A stretch of 64,000 nucleotides of DNA from Nocardia cyriacigeorgica (GCF_010868145.1 NZ_JAAGUY010000002.1:54201-118200), one strand, 5' to 3'. Positions 18,756 through 28,887 are shown, numbered from the stretch's first letter. The notes: generated by a model from the sequence alone, not told the origin. Program-made: numbers and translations.

Positions 18756-20582
18756 TCAGCCGAGTGGAACCCAGCCGTTGCGATCGGCGTCGGCACCGGG
18801 ACCCACCCGGCCCTGGCTCTGATTCAGATCGCTGATCAGTTCCGCGACCGGATGCGAATCGCTGTAGTGATAGCCCTGCGCCAGCGCGAAACCGAGCTCG
18901 GTGAGCACCGCGGCTTGGTATTCGGTCTCCACGCCCTCGGCGATCACCTGCAGGTCCAGCGACTTGCTCAGCGCGGCGATCACGCCGAGCAGCGGCGGCG
19001 CGGGCGAATCCGAACGGATCGCGGCCACGAAGGACTGATCGACCTTGATGATGTCGCTCGGCAACGTGGCCAGCCTGCTCAGCGAGGAGTAGCCGGTGCC
19101 GAAATCGTCGATCGCGATGCGGACACCACGGTCGCGCAGCGTGTGCAGATTCGCGATGGCGGTCTGGGATTCGGCGGCCAGCTCGCTTTCGGTCACCTCG
19201 AGCACCAGCTGATCGGCAGGCCATCCGGTGCTGTTCAGGATGTCGGTGACCCGATCGGCGTAACCCGTTTCGGCCAGCTCCAGCCCGCTCACATTGACGT
19301 TGAGGGTGAGATCGAGCTGGGCGAAGGTCTCCTGGAGCCGCGCGGCGTCGGCACAGGCCCGGCGCAGCACCAGCTCGTCGAGATCGGAGATGAGGTCGTA
19401 TTCCTCGGCCACCCGGATCAGACCCTCGGTGGTGACGTCGGGCTGCGCGCTCGACGACCATCGCAGCAGCGCTTCCACGCCGACGGCTTTGCCGCCGCCC
19501 TCGCTCAGGCTGACGATCGGCTGATAATGCACGTCGAGTGCACCGCGGTCGATGGCCTCGCGCAGCTCGACCGCCAGCGGCAGCTGTCGCGAGGACTCCA
19601 GCACCGTCCGGTTACGTCCGGCTTGCTTGGCCCGGTACAGGCCCACATCGGCCCGGCTCACCAGCAGCGAACCGGATTCGCCCGGCTGCCAGGACGTCAC
19701 ACCGGCCGAGCAGCCGGTGGTGACGGCGGCGCGCAGCTGTTCGGTGAGCAGGATCGCGGCCTGTTCGGTGGTGCCAGGCAGCAGCAGGGCGAAGACATCG
19801 CCGCCGTAGCGGGCCAGCCGCTGATCGGGGGCGAGCAGCTTGCCCCAGGTGTCGGCGACGCGCTGCAGGACGGCGTCGCCCGCACGGTGCCCGAGATGAT
19901 CGTTGACCTTCTGGAACCGGTCCAAGTCGACCAGCACCAGCGCCAGCCCCTCCTCGGAGCGGGTGGCGTTCTCGATGGCGGTATTGAGCGCCCGGTCGAA
20001 ACCGCGCCGGTTCAGCAACCCGGTCAGCACGTCGATATCGGCCTCCGACGCCATCCGGGTGAGGATCCCGACGACGACACCGACACCGAAGGTCACCCCG
20101 GCCGGGATCAGACCCGACCACCAGGGCAGACCCTCGCGGGTCGGTAGCACCCACAGGCAGGCCGCCATTGCGAACGCGATATGTGCCATCGCCAGCGGCC
20201 AGACGAAGAACAGCGCAGCGTCACAGGCCACGAACACGTAGAACGAGGCGAGCGTGATCGCACCGACGGTGTTCGGGAAGGCATAGACGGCAATGGTGAC
20301 CAGGATCGTCGCGATGGCGACATATCCGTGGTGAATGGTGTGCGGCAGCCGCGGACCCCAGCCGAGCAGGCTGATACCGAGCAGCAACGCCACCGCGGCC
20401 GCACTGCCGACCAGCGGACGGTTGCCCTCGTCGCCGGGTGCGACGGCGGTGATCACCAGGCCGAGCGCACCGCCCATGACATAGAAGGCCCCGGTGGTCC
20501 TGGACATGACCATGGCCGTCGCCAACGCAGACGCGGCCCGAACCCGGGTTCGGGTATCGCCGCGAGACCCGATTCCTCGCAC
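18756..20582 (-). CDS. membrane GGDEF-EAL protein: degenerate cyclase domain, intact c-di-GMP phosphodiesterase
   Basis: The N-terminal 160 residues hold about six membrane helices. A GGDEF domain follows with the signature changed to RYGGDVFALL, losing the fourth-position Glu, so cyclase activity is doubtful. The C-terminal EAL domain keeps EALLRW, NVSG, EVTESE, DDFGTGYSSL, KVDQSF and AEGVET, so c-di-GMP hydrolysis is likely. The GGDEF domain may instead bind GTP as a sensor. I chose GTG 20582 because TAGGCT (20595-20590) lies 7 nt before it, the leaderless spacing seen elsewhere in the window. Starts further downstream, such as the ATG codons near 20510, are also possible. Confidence 0.85.
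   Translation of the reverse strand: MRGIGSRGDTRTRVRAASALATAMVMSRTTGAFYVMGGALGLVITAVAPGDEGNRPLVGSAAAVALLLGISLLGWGPRLPHTIHHGYVAIATILVTIAVYAFPNTVGAITLASFYVFVACDAALFFVWPLAMAHIAFAMAACLWVLPTREGLPWWSGLIPAGVTFGVGVVVGILTRMASEADIDVLTGLLNRRGFDRALNTAIENATRSEEGLALVLVDLDRFQKVNDHLGHRAGDAVLQRVADTWGKLLAPDQRLARYGGDVFALLLPGTTEQAAILLTEQLRAAVTTGCSAGVTSWQPGESGSLLVSRADVGLYRAKQAGRNRTVLESSRQLPLAVELREAIDRGALDVHYQPIVSLSEGGGKAVGVEALLRWSSSAQPDVTTEGLIRVAEEYDLISDLDELVLRRACADAARLQETFAQLDLTLNVNVSGLELAETGYADRVTDILNSTGWPADQLVLEVTESELAAESQTAIANLHTLRDRGVRIAIDDFGTGYSSLSRLATLPSDIIKVDQSFVAAIRSDSPAPPLLGVIAALSKSLDLQVIAEGVETEYQAAVLTELGFALAQGYHYSDSHPVAELISDLNQSQGRVGPGADADRNGWVPLG
20537..20554. promoter_or_regulatory. 18-bp perfect palindrome just inside the GGDEF-EAL gene
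   Basis: CCCGAACCCGGGTTCGGG is a perfect 18-bp palindrome lying 28-45 nt downstream of the proposed leaderless start at 20582. It could be an operator acting as a roadblock or a hairpin in the 5' end of the mRNA. It could also be chance in a GC-rich sequence. Confidence 0.35.
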
Positions 20583-20668
20583 GAACGACAGCCTAGACAA
20601 GAGCCAACCCCCCGGTTGCCACATCACAGGAATCAGACATCAGGACCGACCACGGCCGAACATGCGCG

Positions 20669-21931
20669 CTACTTCGGGACCGTCAACACATCGGTGCCGA
20701 CGAACGGAACCAGTGCTTCGGGGACCCGGACCGAACCGTCGGCCTGCTGGTGATTCTCCAGCAGCGCGACGATCCATCGGGTGGTGGCCAGGGTGCCGTT
20801 GAGCGTCGCGGCGATCTGCGGTTTGCCGTTCTCGTCGCGGTAGCGCACCGACAGCCTGCGGGCCTGGAAGGTGGTGCAGTTGGAGGTGGAGGTCAGCTCC
20901 CGGTAGGTCTGCTGGGTCGGCACCCATGCCTCGCAGTCGAACTTGCGGGCGGCCGAGCTGCCAAGATCGCCTGCTGCGACATCGATGACCCTGTAGGGCA
21001 CCTCGATCGCGGCGAGCATGTCGCGTTCCCAGGCCAGCAATCGCTGATGCTCGGCATCGGCGTCCTCGGGCCGGCAATAGACGAACATCTCGACCTTGTC
21101 GAACTGGTGCACCCGGATGATGCCGCGGGTGTCCTTGCCGTAGCTACCCGCCTCCCGGCGGAAGCACGACGACCAGCCCGCGTAGCGCTTGGCGCCGCCG
21201 CTCAGGTCCAGGATCTCGTCGGAGTGATAGCCGGCCAGCGGCACCTCCGAGGTACCGACCAGGTACAGATCGTCATCGGCAAGGTGATACACCTCGGCCG
21301 AATGCTGGCCGAGGAATCCGGTGCCCGCCATGATCTCCGGGCGCACCAGCACCGGCGGGATCATCATGGTGAAGCCGTTGGCGACCGCGCGCTGCGCCGC
21401 CAGCTGCAACAGACCCAGCTGCAGCAGCGCGCCGTAACCGGTGAGGAAGTAGAAGCGGGCACCCGAGACCTTGGCGCCGCGTTCCATATCGATCAGGCCG
21501 AGCGACTCGCCGAGCTCCAGGTGATCCTTGGGCGTGAAGTCGAACTCCGGCGGCGTGCCGACAGTCTCCAACAGGACGTAATCGGCTTCGCCTCCGGACG
21601 GCGCGCCCTCCTGTACGACATTGGAGATGGCGCGCTGCGCAGCATCCAGATCGGCGTCCGCGGCATGCTGAGCCGCCTCGGCCTCCTTCACCTTCGCCGA
21701 CATCTCCGAGGCCTCGGCGAGCAGTGCGGGGCGCTCCTCTTTGCTCGCCTTGCCGATCCTCTTTCCCATCGCCTTGTGCTCGGCGCGCAGATTGTCGGCG
21801 GTGGCGACCGCGGCCCGGCGCGCCGCGTCGGCCTCGAGCAGCGCGTCCACGAGCGCGGGATCCTCACCACGCGCCCGCTGCGAGGCACGGACGGCGTCAG
21901 GATGCTCGCGCAGGAATCGGAGGTCGATCAT
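20669..21931 (-). CDS. serS: seryl-tRNA synthetase
   Basis: The 420-residue cytoplasmic enzyme charges tRNA-Ser. It begins [15 protein letters not shown], the canonical SerRS start. A long-helix coiled-coil tRNA-binding arm follows (about residues 30-110, rich in Lys/Glu/Ala). The class II catalytic core includes [27 protein letters not shown] (motif 2) and [18 protein letters not shown] (motif 3). Length and order are standard. In M. tuberculosis serS likewise sits next to the septum-formation protein found here at 23959. Confidence 0.97.
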   Translation of the reverse strand: MIDLRFLREHPDAVRASQRARGEDPALVDALLEADAARRAAVATADNLRAEHKAMGKRIGKASKEERPALLAEASEMSAKVKEAEAAQHAADADLDAAQRAISNVVQEGAPSGGEADYVLLETVGTPPEFDFTPKDHLELGESLGLIDMERGAKVSGARFYFLTGYGALLQLGLLQLAAQRAVANGFTMMIPPVLVRPEIMAGTGFLGQHSAEVYHLADDDLYLVGTSEVPLAGYHSDEILDLSGGAKRYAGWSSCFRREAGSYGKDTRGIIRVHQFDKVEMFVYCRPEDADAEHQRLLAWERDMLAAIEVPYRVIDVAAGDLGSSAARKFDCEAWVPTQQTYRELTSTSNCTTFQARRLSVRYRDENGKPQIAATLNGTLATTRWIVALLENHQQADGSVRVPEALVPFVGTDVLTVPK

Positions 21932-22066
21932 GGCTGACCAGCCTAGTTGGCGGCACCTGTACGGCGTAATCGGATATCGGTTCGACACTCCCCGCCACAC
22001 ACCGCACCGTGCCGCCGGATCGGCCGATGTTCGCCGGGAACCCGTCCGGAGGCGCATAGTTGTTCT

Positions 22067-23776
22067 GTGGCCACCACTTTCGACGACACAGCCATCGACA
22101 ACGCACTGGCCGAGCTCGCAGCGGGTGAAAAGGCGTGGGCGAGCACGCCGCTGCGCCGCCGCCGCGAACTCCTCGACGATATCCACGCCCGTACCGCGCG
22201 CTTCGCCGCCGACTGGGTGCGAGCCGCATGCACCATCAAACAGCTCGACCCCGATTCCCCGCTGGTCGGTGAGGAATGGATGTCGGGCCCCCTGACCCTG
22301 CTGCAGGCCACCACCGCACTCTCGGAGACGCTGAGCGCGCTCGAATCCGGCCGCAACCCACTCGACGGCATCGAGCTGACCTCCGCGCCCGGCGACCGCA
22401 TCGCGGTGCCGGTGCTGCCCCACGGCACCTACGACAAACTGCTGCTCAGCGGGTTCTCCGGGGAGGTCTGGCTGCGTCCTGGCGTCGATGCCGAGACCGC
22501 GCGCCGCAAGGCGGGGCTCGCGCAGCTCGCTCCGGCCGCGACCGGCGGTGTTGGTGTCGTCCTCGGCGCGGGCAACATCATGTCGATCGCCCCGCTCGAC
22601 ACCCTGTACGAGCTGTACGCGAACAACCGGGTCGTCGCGCTGAAGTTGAACCCGATCACCGATCCCCTGTACACGGTGTTCGAGATGATCTTCGCCCCGC
22701 TCATCGAGCTCGGGGTGCTGCGCATCCTCACCGGCGGCGCCGCCGAGGGCGGATATCTGGTGCGCCATTCCGGGGTCGCGCACGTACACATGACCGGCAG
22801 CGCCCAGACTCACGACGCCATCGTGTGGGGCACCGGCCCGGACGCGGTGGAGCGCCGTCACGACCGGCGGCCACTGCTGACCAAGCCGATCACCAGCGAG
22901 CTCGGCGGCGTCTCGCCGACCATCGTGGTGCCAGGCGACTGGTCCGAAGCCGATCTGCGCTACCAGGCCGCGCACGTGGCCACCCAACGCCTGCACAACG
23001 GTGGCTACAACTGTGTGGCCGCCCAGACGATTGTGCTCAGCGCGGAGTGGCCGCAGAAGGAGCAGTTCCTGCGTGAGCTGCGCGAGGCGATGGCCAATGC
23101 GCCGCAGCGTCCGGCGTACTACCCGGGCAGCGACAAGCGGGTTTCGGATGCGCTGGCGTCCTATCCGGATGCCACCCGGCTCGGTCCGGAGTCCGGCAGG
23201 CTACTGGTGGAAGACCTGCCCGCCGCCGAAACCGCACTGCTGCGCACCGAATATTTCGCACCCGTGCTCGGCGTCGTCGAGCTGCCCGCCGCGAGCGGCG
23301 GTGAATTCGTGCAGCGGGCCGTCGACTTCGCCAACGATGAGCTCACCGGCACGCTTGGGGCCAACATCATCGCGCATCCGGTCACCATCAAGCGGCTCGG
23401 CATCGCCTTCGATCGCGCGGTGGAGCGGCTGCGCTACGGCACCGTCGCGATCAACGCCTGGACCGGGCTGGCATTCCTGACCCCACGCGCCTCCTGGGGC
23501 GCATACCCGGGGCACACCCTGGAGGACGTGCAGAGCGGCGTCGGCATCGTGCACAACGCCTTGCTGCTCGACGACGTGGAACGCACCGTCGTGCGCGGCC
23601 CGTTCCGCCCCGCCCCACGGTCGGTGCTGCACGCTGAATGGGCACTCTCGCCCAAACCGCCGTGGTTCGTCGACAACACCACCGCCGCGTCAACGGGTCG
23701 CAAGCTCACCGAGTTCTACGCGGCGAACAATCCCGCCCGGCTGCCCGGCGTGTTCGCCTCCGCGCTGCGGGGTTGA
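22067..23776 (+). CDS. aldehyde dehydrogenase family protein
   Basis: The 569-residue NAD(P)-dependent dehydrogenase-type protein has ELGGVSP (general-base Glu region) and the catalytic Cys316 in YNCVAAQT. It also has an N-terminal helical extension of about 100 residues absent from classical ALDHs. GTG 22067 was chosen because CATAGT (22055-22060) lies 6 nt upstream, consistent with a leaderless transcript. It lies between serS and the septum-formation gene, a position not occupied in the M. tuberculosis arrangement as I recall it. The aldehyde substrate is unknown. Confidence 0.85.
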   Translation: MATTFDDTAIDNALAELAAGEKAWASTPLRRRRELLDDIHARTARFAADWVRAACTIKQLDPDSPLVGEEWMSGPLTLLQATTALSETLSALESGRNPLDGIELTSAPGDRIAVPVLPHGTYDKLLLSGFSGEVWLRPGVDAETARRKAGLAQLAPAATGGVGVVLGAGNIMSIAPLDTLYELYANNRVVALKLNPITDPLYTVFEMIFAPLIELGVLRILTGGAAEGGYLVRHSGVAHVHMTGSAQTHDAIVWGTGPDAVERRHDRRPLLTKPITSELGGVSPTIVVPGDWSEADLRYQAAHVATQRLHNGGYNCVAAQTIVLSAEWPQKEQFLRELREAMANAPQRPAYYPGSDKRVSDALASYPDATRLGPESGRLLVEDLPAAETALLRTEYFAPVLGVVELPAASGGEFVQRAVDFANDELTGTLGANIIAHPVTIKRLGIAFDRAVERLRYGTVAINAWTGLAFLTPRASWGAYPGHTLEDVQSGVGIVHNALLLDDVERTVVRGPFRPAPRSVLHAEWALSPKPPWFVDNTTAASTGRKLTEFYAANNPARLPGVFASALRG

Positions 23777-23958
23777 TCAGGAGTCGACGCGGCGGACGAC
23801 GTCCAACGGCCGGAGGACCGACCGGCGCCCACGGCGATGGCCACCCAGCCGGCCAGGGCCCGATCCATGACGTCGCGGCCGGGGAACCGCCCGGTCAGGG
23901 GCCTGTTCCGGCAGCCCTCGTGGCACGGTGAGCCAGAACACTGCCATGATGGGTCGCG

Positions 23959-25200
23959 ATGACCTCCGATGACGCGCACACGCCCCCGCCGGTGCCCGAG
24001 CCCTCTCGGGACGGTGATCCGTCGCGGCCCGCCGCAGGCCGCCCCGGTCGTGGCTCCGCCGGCAGGCGCTCGCCCGGCGCCGCGTTCGGCCGGTCGAAAC
24101 CCCGGTCCGGCCGCAGGTCGACGAGTGCGGCTGTTTCGGCGGAGAGCGCGGACAACACCGCGTCGTCCGGGTCCAAGCTTCGCCTGTCCGCGCCGAAGCT
24201 GCGCTGGGGTTTGCTCGCGGTCGCCGTGGGCGCGGTCTCCGCGGCCATGGTGACGCTGTTCGTCACCGGCTTCGAGAACGACTCCGGCCTGGAAGCGCAC
24301 AACCCCGCCGTCGCCGTCCCGGCAGGCGCCGAGAAGACCTTCGGCACCGCCACTCGCGGCGACTGCCTCAGCTGGACCGCGCCCGACCGGTCCGATCTGG
24401 TCGAGGTCGACTGTGCCGACAAGCATATGTTCGAGGTCACCGCCGATATCGACCTGAGCAGATACCCCGGTAAGGAATTCGGTCCCGGTTCGCGCTTCCC
24501 GGATTCGCTGCGGTTCACCGAACTCAAAGAGGAGCACTGCGTCACCGCCGCCCAGCAGTACCTCGGCGGAAAGTTCGATCCGCGCGGACGTTTCGTCGTC
24601 GGCCTGATGTACCCGAGCCCCGAGGGCTGGGCCAAGACCGGAGATCGCAAGCTGCGCTGCGGTCTTCAGGCCGCAGGCCTGACCGGAGCTGCTTCGGCGC
24701 CGCTGCCGACCACCGGCAGCGTGCTCGACAACGATCAGTCCAAGGTGTTCGCGCCTGGCATGTGCCTGGGGATCAACCAGAACCTGCCCACTGACCCGGT
24801 CGACTGCACCCAGCCGCATGCGGTGGAGATCGTGGCGACCGTCGATCTCGGCGCGCGTTTCCAGGGACCGCCGCCGCCGAAGGAGGAGCAGGACAAGTTC
24901 GTCGAGGGCGAATGTGCGCGCCTGTCCACCGAGTACCTCGGTGGCCCGGATGTGCTGCGCAACAAGACGTTGACGCTGTTCTTCGACTACATCGACGCAC
25001 GCAGCTGGCTGGCGGGCAGCCGCAAGCTCGACTGCATGGTGGGCAAGGGCGCCGACCAGGAAGGGTTCGCACCGATCACCGGATCGGCCAAGGGCGAGAT
25101 CCAGATCAACGGTCAGGCGCCGGTCCCGCCGCCGAGCGACGGCCGCTACACCCCACCGCCGCTGCCCGGCGCCGCACCGCTGCCCGCGCAGCCGCGATAG
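23959..25200 (+). CDS. septum formation family membrane protein (Rv3835-like)
   Basis: The 413-residue protein has a Pro/Arg-rich cytoplasmic N-terminus and one membrane helix at about residues 84-103. The outer part has two similar domains: GDCLSWTAPDRSDLVEVDC with HMFEVTADI, and GMCLGINQNLPTDPVDC with PHAVEIVATV. Each has the paired cysteines of the Septum_form domain. The C-terminus is Pro-rich. The M. tuberculosis neighbour of serS has the same layout. A role in cell division is suggested by the family name only. Confidence 0.85.
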   Translation: MTSDDAHTPPPVPEPSRDGDPSRPAAGRPGRGSAGRRSPGAAFGRSKPRSGRRSTSAAVSAESADNTASSGSKLRLSAPKLRWGLLAVAVGAVSAAMVTLFVTGFENDSGLEAHNPAVAVPAGAEKTFGTATRGDCLSWTAPDRSDLVEVDCADKHMFEVTADIDLSRYPGKEFGPGSRFPDSLRFTELKEEHCVTAAQQYLGGKFDPRGRFVVGLMYPSPEGWAKTGDRKLRCGLQAAGLTGAASAPLPTTGSVLDNDQSKVFAPGMCLGINQNLPTDPVDCTQPHAVEIVATVDLGARFQGPPPPKEEQDKFVEGECARLSTEYLGGPDVLRNKTLTLFFDYIDARSWLAGSRKLDCMVGKGADQEGFAPITGSAKGEIQINGQAPVPPPSDGRYTPPPLPGAAPLPAQPR

Positions 25201-25216
25201 GCGGTCGACGACGTTC

Positions 25217-25567
25217 ATGCCGGTCTCCATGTCCGAGGACCGCTTCGAAGAGCTGGTCGGCGACGCCCTCGATCTCATTCCGGCCGAACTCGCCCGAGCC
25301 ATCGACAATGTCGTGGTGCTGATCGAGCCTCGCAATCTGGAGGATCCACATCTGCTCGGGCTGTATCACGGAATTGCGCTGACCGAGCGCGACAGTCAAT
25401 ACGGGGGCGCGCTGCCGGACACGGTGACCATCTATCGAGACGCCCTACTGGACATATGCGCCGACGAAGAAGAGGTGGTGGAGGAGGTGGCGATCACCGT
25501 GATCCATGAGATAGCACACTATTTCGGGATTGACGAAGATCGGCTCCATCAGCTGGGATGGGGCTAG
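25217..25567 (+). CDS. metallopeptidase of the minimal-zincin family (Rv3836-like)
   Basis: The 116-residue protein has the zinc motif HEIAHYFG (HExxH) followed by the third ligand region DEDRLHQLGW at the C-terminus. The family, first defined as DUF1025, folds as a compact zincin. Two in-frame ATGs (25217 and 25229) are possible starts. It begins 17 bp after the septum-formation gene and is probably co-transcribed. The substrate is unknown. Confidence 0.87.
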   Translation: MPVSMSEDRFEELVGDALDLIPAELARAIDNVVVLIEPRNLEDPHLLGLYHGIALTERDSQYGGALPDTVTIYRDALLDICADEEEVVEEVAITVIHEIAHYFGIDEDRLHQLGWG

Positions 25568-25738
25568 TCTTAGCCCGAGCTGTATGCGAACCTATGGATG
25601 GGGGTTCGTATCCGGCACGTAAGACCGGAAGAAACTCTGGATTGGATGGAACCGATTGCGGTGCCGTCGCGTCCAATGTACTCGTAGGGGGAATTCTCGT
25701 GGTTCCGCCGAACAGCTACCACTAGAAGGAGTCGAGAC

Positions 25739-26071
25739 ATGATTGGCAACGTGCACGTCACACCAGAAATCATCCTCGCCGCAAGTGTCGAGCTGGATCT
25801 GCTCGCCGACCGCCTGGCAGGTGTGGCCGCTCTGGCCGGCCCGGCGACGCACGTCCTCCCCTCGGGCGCCGAGGAGGTGTCCCTGCTGGCCGCGAATCAC
25901 TTCAACCACGCGGCCGTCACCCACGACAAGGCCATCGCGCAGGGGATTCTCGAACTGCACCACGCCGCAGCGATCCTGCGCAGCCAGCTCGCGCAGTACC
26001 TGGCCGAGGACGCCACGTCCGCCGGAATCGTCACGCTGACCGGCGCGCCGTTCAACTCGATCGTCGCCTAG
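25739..26071 (+). CDS. PE-domain protein, probable type VII secretion substrate
   Basis: The 110-residue protein fits the PE domain: Pro9-Glu10, two long helices, GAEEVSLLAANHFNHAA in the middle, and YLAED giving a YxxxD/E secretion signal after the second helix. PE proteins pair with PPE partners and leave the cell through ESX systems. AGAAGGAG precedes the ATG. It opens a PE-PPE-EspG operon with no ESX core genes nearby. Confidence 0.83.
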   Translation: MIGNVHVTPEIILAASVELDLLADRLAGVAALAGPATHVLPSGAEEVSLLAANHFNHAAVTHDKAIAQGILELHHAAAILRSQLAQYLAEDATSAGIVTLTGAPFNSIVA

Positions 26072-26119
26072 CCAACCGCCGAGCCGGCTCCGAGCTTCAC
26101 ACAAGGGGAGAAACCACTC

Positions 26120-27289
26120 ATGACCGCAGGAATCACCGGGGTGTTCTGGCTACCCCGCATGGCCGAATTCAACTCCGTCGCGCTCAACGCGGGCGCACAT
26201 GCCGTTCCGATCTCCGCCGCCGCCACCTCCTGGGGGACGCTGACCGCCGCATGGGTGGACGCCACCGCGACCGTCACCCGGGTCATGGCCGAAGTCGGCG
26301 TCGGCCTGCAGAGCATCAACGGCATCGGTGCGCTGGCCCGGCTGGGTGGATTCACCGCGTGGGCAGGCCAGCAGGGAATCATGGCCGCCACGATGGGCTC
26401 CAAGGCCGCAGCCAACGCGACCGCCTACACCGTCGCCTCGCTGGCCATGCCGAGTTTGCCGGAGATCGCTGCCGTCAACGCCGCGTATGTGGCGTCGGCG
26501 AACCCGGCGGGCGCGATGTCGGGTGCCTATGAGGCGGCCGAAGTCGTCAAGCGCGCCATGGACATTCGCGCGGCACTGGTGATGGAGACCTACGAGGCCG
26601 CCACCTCCGCGACCGTCGTCACCCCGGGTGAGTTCATCAACCCGCCGCCGATCGCCAACGGCGCGGGCTCGGCCGAGGCCGCGAGCAACGCAGACCAGGC
26701 GTTCCAGAGCAGCAACGGCGACCCGGTGCAGACCGCACTGGCCGCGGCGGGCGCGGTGGTCAACAACCCTGCGATCAGCAGCGCGGTTACCCAGGTCGCG
26801 AATGTGGCCGGTTCGGTGGCCACCAGCGGTGTGAGCACCGTCGGCAACCTCGGCGCCAACGCCATTGCCGCCGCCACCAGCTCTGGCGCACCCGGTGTCG
26901 CCTCCATGGCGCCGATGAGCATCGCGACCGGTGGTGCCGCAGCCGCGGCAGGTGCCTCCACTCGGGCCGCCGGTATGGGTACGTCCGTCGGCATGGGCGG
27001 CAACAGCACGTTCAAGGTGCCCGAGGGCTGGGGTGCGCCGCCGCTCAGTGGCGGTGCGGGTGCGGCCCTTCCGGTCACCGAGGTCGCGGTCGCGCGTACC
27101 GAGCCGGCCGCGCCGATCCGTCCCAACACCGCGCCGACCAGCCCGCTGATGGGTCGTGGCGCGGCCAACTCCGACGACGACGAGACCGAGCACAACGGCG
27201 CCGATTACCTGCGGGCCGACCACTTCACCGACGGCCGCCTCGCGGCCGACGGTGTCATCGGTGGCGATCCCGCCGGAACGGCCAAATGA
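26120..27289 (+). CDS. PPE-domain protein
   Basis: The 389-residue protein begins with a PPE-like helical domain of about 180 residues containing WLPRMAEFNSVALNAGAH and a WxG-type turn in SWGTLTAAW. The literal PPE tripeptide is absent. The C-terminal half is Ala/Gly/Ser-rich with a short acidic tail (SDDDETEHNG). It should form a heterodimer with the PE protein 48 bp upstream, chaperoned by the EspG encoded next. Its stop overlaps the espG start in ATGA. Confidence 0.84.
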   Translation: MTAGITGVFWLPRMAEFNSVALNAGAHAVPISAAATSWGTLTAAWVDATATVTRVMAEVGVGLQSINGIGALARLGGFTAWAGQQGIMAATMGSKAAANATAYTVASLAMPSLPEIAAVNAAYVASANPAGAMSGAYEAAEVVKRAMDIRAALVMETYEAATSATVVTPGEFINPPPIANGAGSAEAASNADQAFQSSNGDPVQTALAAAGAVVNNPAISSAVTQVANVAGSVATSGVSTVGNLGANAIAAATSSGAPGVASMAPMSIATGGAAAAAGASTRAAGMGTSVGMGGNSTFKVPEGWGAPPLSGGAGAALPVTEVAVARTEPAAPIRPNTAPTSPLMGRGAANSDDDETEHNGADYLRADHFTDGRLAADGVIGGDPAGTAK

Positions 27290-28116
27290 CGGTTCTCGGT
27301 GCCGGTCGCGGTCCGGCGACGCTCGGCGCCGTCACGCTGTCGCTCGACGAAATGCAGTTCCTGCTGGAACTTCTGCAGATCGACGAGGTTCCCGTCGTGT
27401 TGAACGCGATAGGGCGCTACGACAACGAGGCGGCGCACGACGCGGCAATGGCCGTGGCCGCGAAGTCGCTCACCGAACGAGAACTGCTCGACGGTGAGGT
27501 CGTGCATCCGGAACTCGCCGACCGACTGTTCGGGCTGTATCGCCCGCACTGGGTGATCGCGCTTCGGCTGGTCGTCGAGGGTCAAACGAGTCGGATGTGT
27601 CTGTCGAAGGGTGACGATCTGGTGACCGTCGCCCTCCGCGGGCCCGACTCCTATGTGATCCACGAGGCCGACGACGATCTGCCCGGCCCGGTGCTGTCGG
27701 CGCTCGGACCGGCCGAGGGGCTCGAGCTCACCGGGATGAACGCCCCGACCGAGCAATTGATCCCGATCTTCGAGGACCTCGGCGATGCAGCGGCCATGAC
27801 AGCACGCCTCACCAAGGTCGGCAACCCGCCGCGGGATGCGCAGGCGATCGCCTCGGCGATGGTGCATCTCGAGTCGCACGCCGAGATCGTCGGTGTGATC
27901 TACGGCGACGGCACCCGGGAGATGGCCGACAACCACATCGCCGTGTACAACACCCGCGCCGGTCGTTTTTTAGCGACGGCGAGCATGTCCGACGACGGCG
28001 TCAAGTGGACCTCGTTCAGCGGCGGCAGCAACGCCCGGTTGCGTACGGCGCTACTGGATCTGATCAATTCCCTGCCGGAACGCGAAGACTTTCCCGGCAA
28101 TCCGGCGTTGGCCTGA
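27286..28116 (+). CDS. ESX secretion-associated chaperone EspG
   Basis: The 276-residue cytoplasmic protein matches the EspG family. It starts with LSLDEMQFLLELLQIDEVP and ends with the typical strand-helix pair TRAGRFLATASMS, DDGVKWTSF and ARLRTALLDLINSLP. EspG binds the tip of its cognate PE-PPE dimer and delivers it to the ESX machine. The 4-bp overlap with the PPE gene fixes the start at ATG 27286. A strong terminator follows. No EccB/C/D/E or MycP gene is within the window, so an ESX system elsewhere must be used. Confidence 0.83.
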   Translation: MTVLGAGRGPATLGAVTLSLDEMQFLLELLQIDEVPVVLNAIGRYDNEAAHDAAMAVAAKSLTERELLDGEVVHPELADRLFGLYRPHWVIALRLVVEGQTSRMCLSKGDDLVTVALRGPDSYVIHEADDDLPGPVLSALGPAEGLELTGMNAPTEQLIPIFEDLGDAAAMTARLTKVGNPPRDAQAIASAMVHLESHAEIVGVIYGDGTREMADNHIAVYNTRAGRFLATASMSDDGVKWTSFSGGSNARLRTALLDLINSLPEREDFPGNPALA

Positions 28117-28142
28117 TCCGGTGTCGATTTGATCGACCGAAT

Positions 28143-28184
28143 ACCGCGCCCGGTCACCACAGGTGACCGGGCGCGGTGTCGTTT
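28143..28184 (+). terminator. strong terminator hairpin after espG
   Basis: A perfect 16-bp stem (28143-28158 with 28162-28177) closes a 3-nt loop and is followed by GTCGTTT. It lies between the espG stop and the convergent phosphatase stop, so it may act in both directions. Confidence 0.8.
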
Positions 28185-28224
28185 CGGCTGGATATCGGCG
28201 CGAATGCCGGACGCGACCGAGGAA

Positions 28225-28887
28225 TCACCCCATCGGGTCGTCGGCGCCGAGCGCGGGGGCGCGGCCGAAGGGCGGTGTGAACCGGCCCCAGCGCACACAC
28301 TCCCAGGTGCCGTCCGGATGCGGTGCCAACTCGATGGTCTCGGTGTTGTCCAGGTGATTGTCGATGGTGAACGGCGGGGCGACACCGGTCAGCGTCCGCG
28401 CCACCAATCGCATGGCGGCACCGTGGTTCACCAGCATCACATCGCCGGCATCGACACCGGCCAGGTAGCCGTCACGCAGCTCGGTGATCGCGGGCAGGAA
28501 CCGGTCGAGCACATCCTGTCCGGATTCCCCACCTGGCAGCCGCTGCGCCAATTCGCCCTCATGCCAGGACCGGTAGACGCGCAGGAACAACTCGTGCGCC
28601 TGCTGGCTGTTCTCCCCCTCCAGTTCACCGACCTGCACCTCGTGCACACCGTCGAGTATGCCGGCCGCCACACCCGTCGCGCCTTCGATGAAGCCCGCGG
28701 TCTGCCTGGCCCGCAACGCCTGCGAGGACAACAGCAGACGCGGCGGGATCGTCAGCCGCGAACCGAAGGTCTTCGCCTGCGCCGCACCACGTTCGGTGAG
28801 TGGCAGTCCGGGCAGACTGGTATCGAGAATGCGCGCGACATTGCCCTCGGTCTCACCGTGGCGCACCAGAATCAGTTTGCCTGTCAC
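28225..28887 (-). CDS. histidine phosphatase family protein (phosphoglycerate-mutase-like, Rv3837c-like)
   Basis: The 220-residue protein has the catalytic LILVRHGETEGN near the N-terminus, the second His in VNHGAAM, and the paired Arg region SQALRARQTA. The GTG start at 28887 overlaps the pheA stop by 4 bp (GTGA), so it is translationally coupled to pheA. The same gene pair exists in M. tuberculosis. The substrate (a phosphorylated metabolite) is unknown; amino-acid biosynthesis is a guess from context. Confidence 0.88.
   Translation of the reverse strand: MTGKLILVRHGETEGNVARILDTSLPGLPLTERGAAQAKTFGSRLTIPPRLLLSSQALRARQTAGFIEGATGVAAGILDGVHEVQVGELEGENSQQAHELFLRVYRSWHEGELAQRLPGGESGQDVLDRFLPAITELRDGYLAGVDAGDVMLVNHGAAMRLVARTLTGVAPPFTIDNHLDNTETIELAPHPDGTWECVRWGRFTPPFGRAPALGADDPMG

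Noticed and set aside
18735..20147. 470-codon frame antisense to the GGDEF-EAL gene
   Set aside because: Catalytic motifs are all on the minus strand; the plus-strand frame is a compositional artefact.
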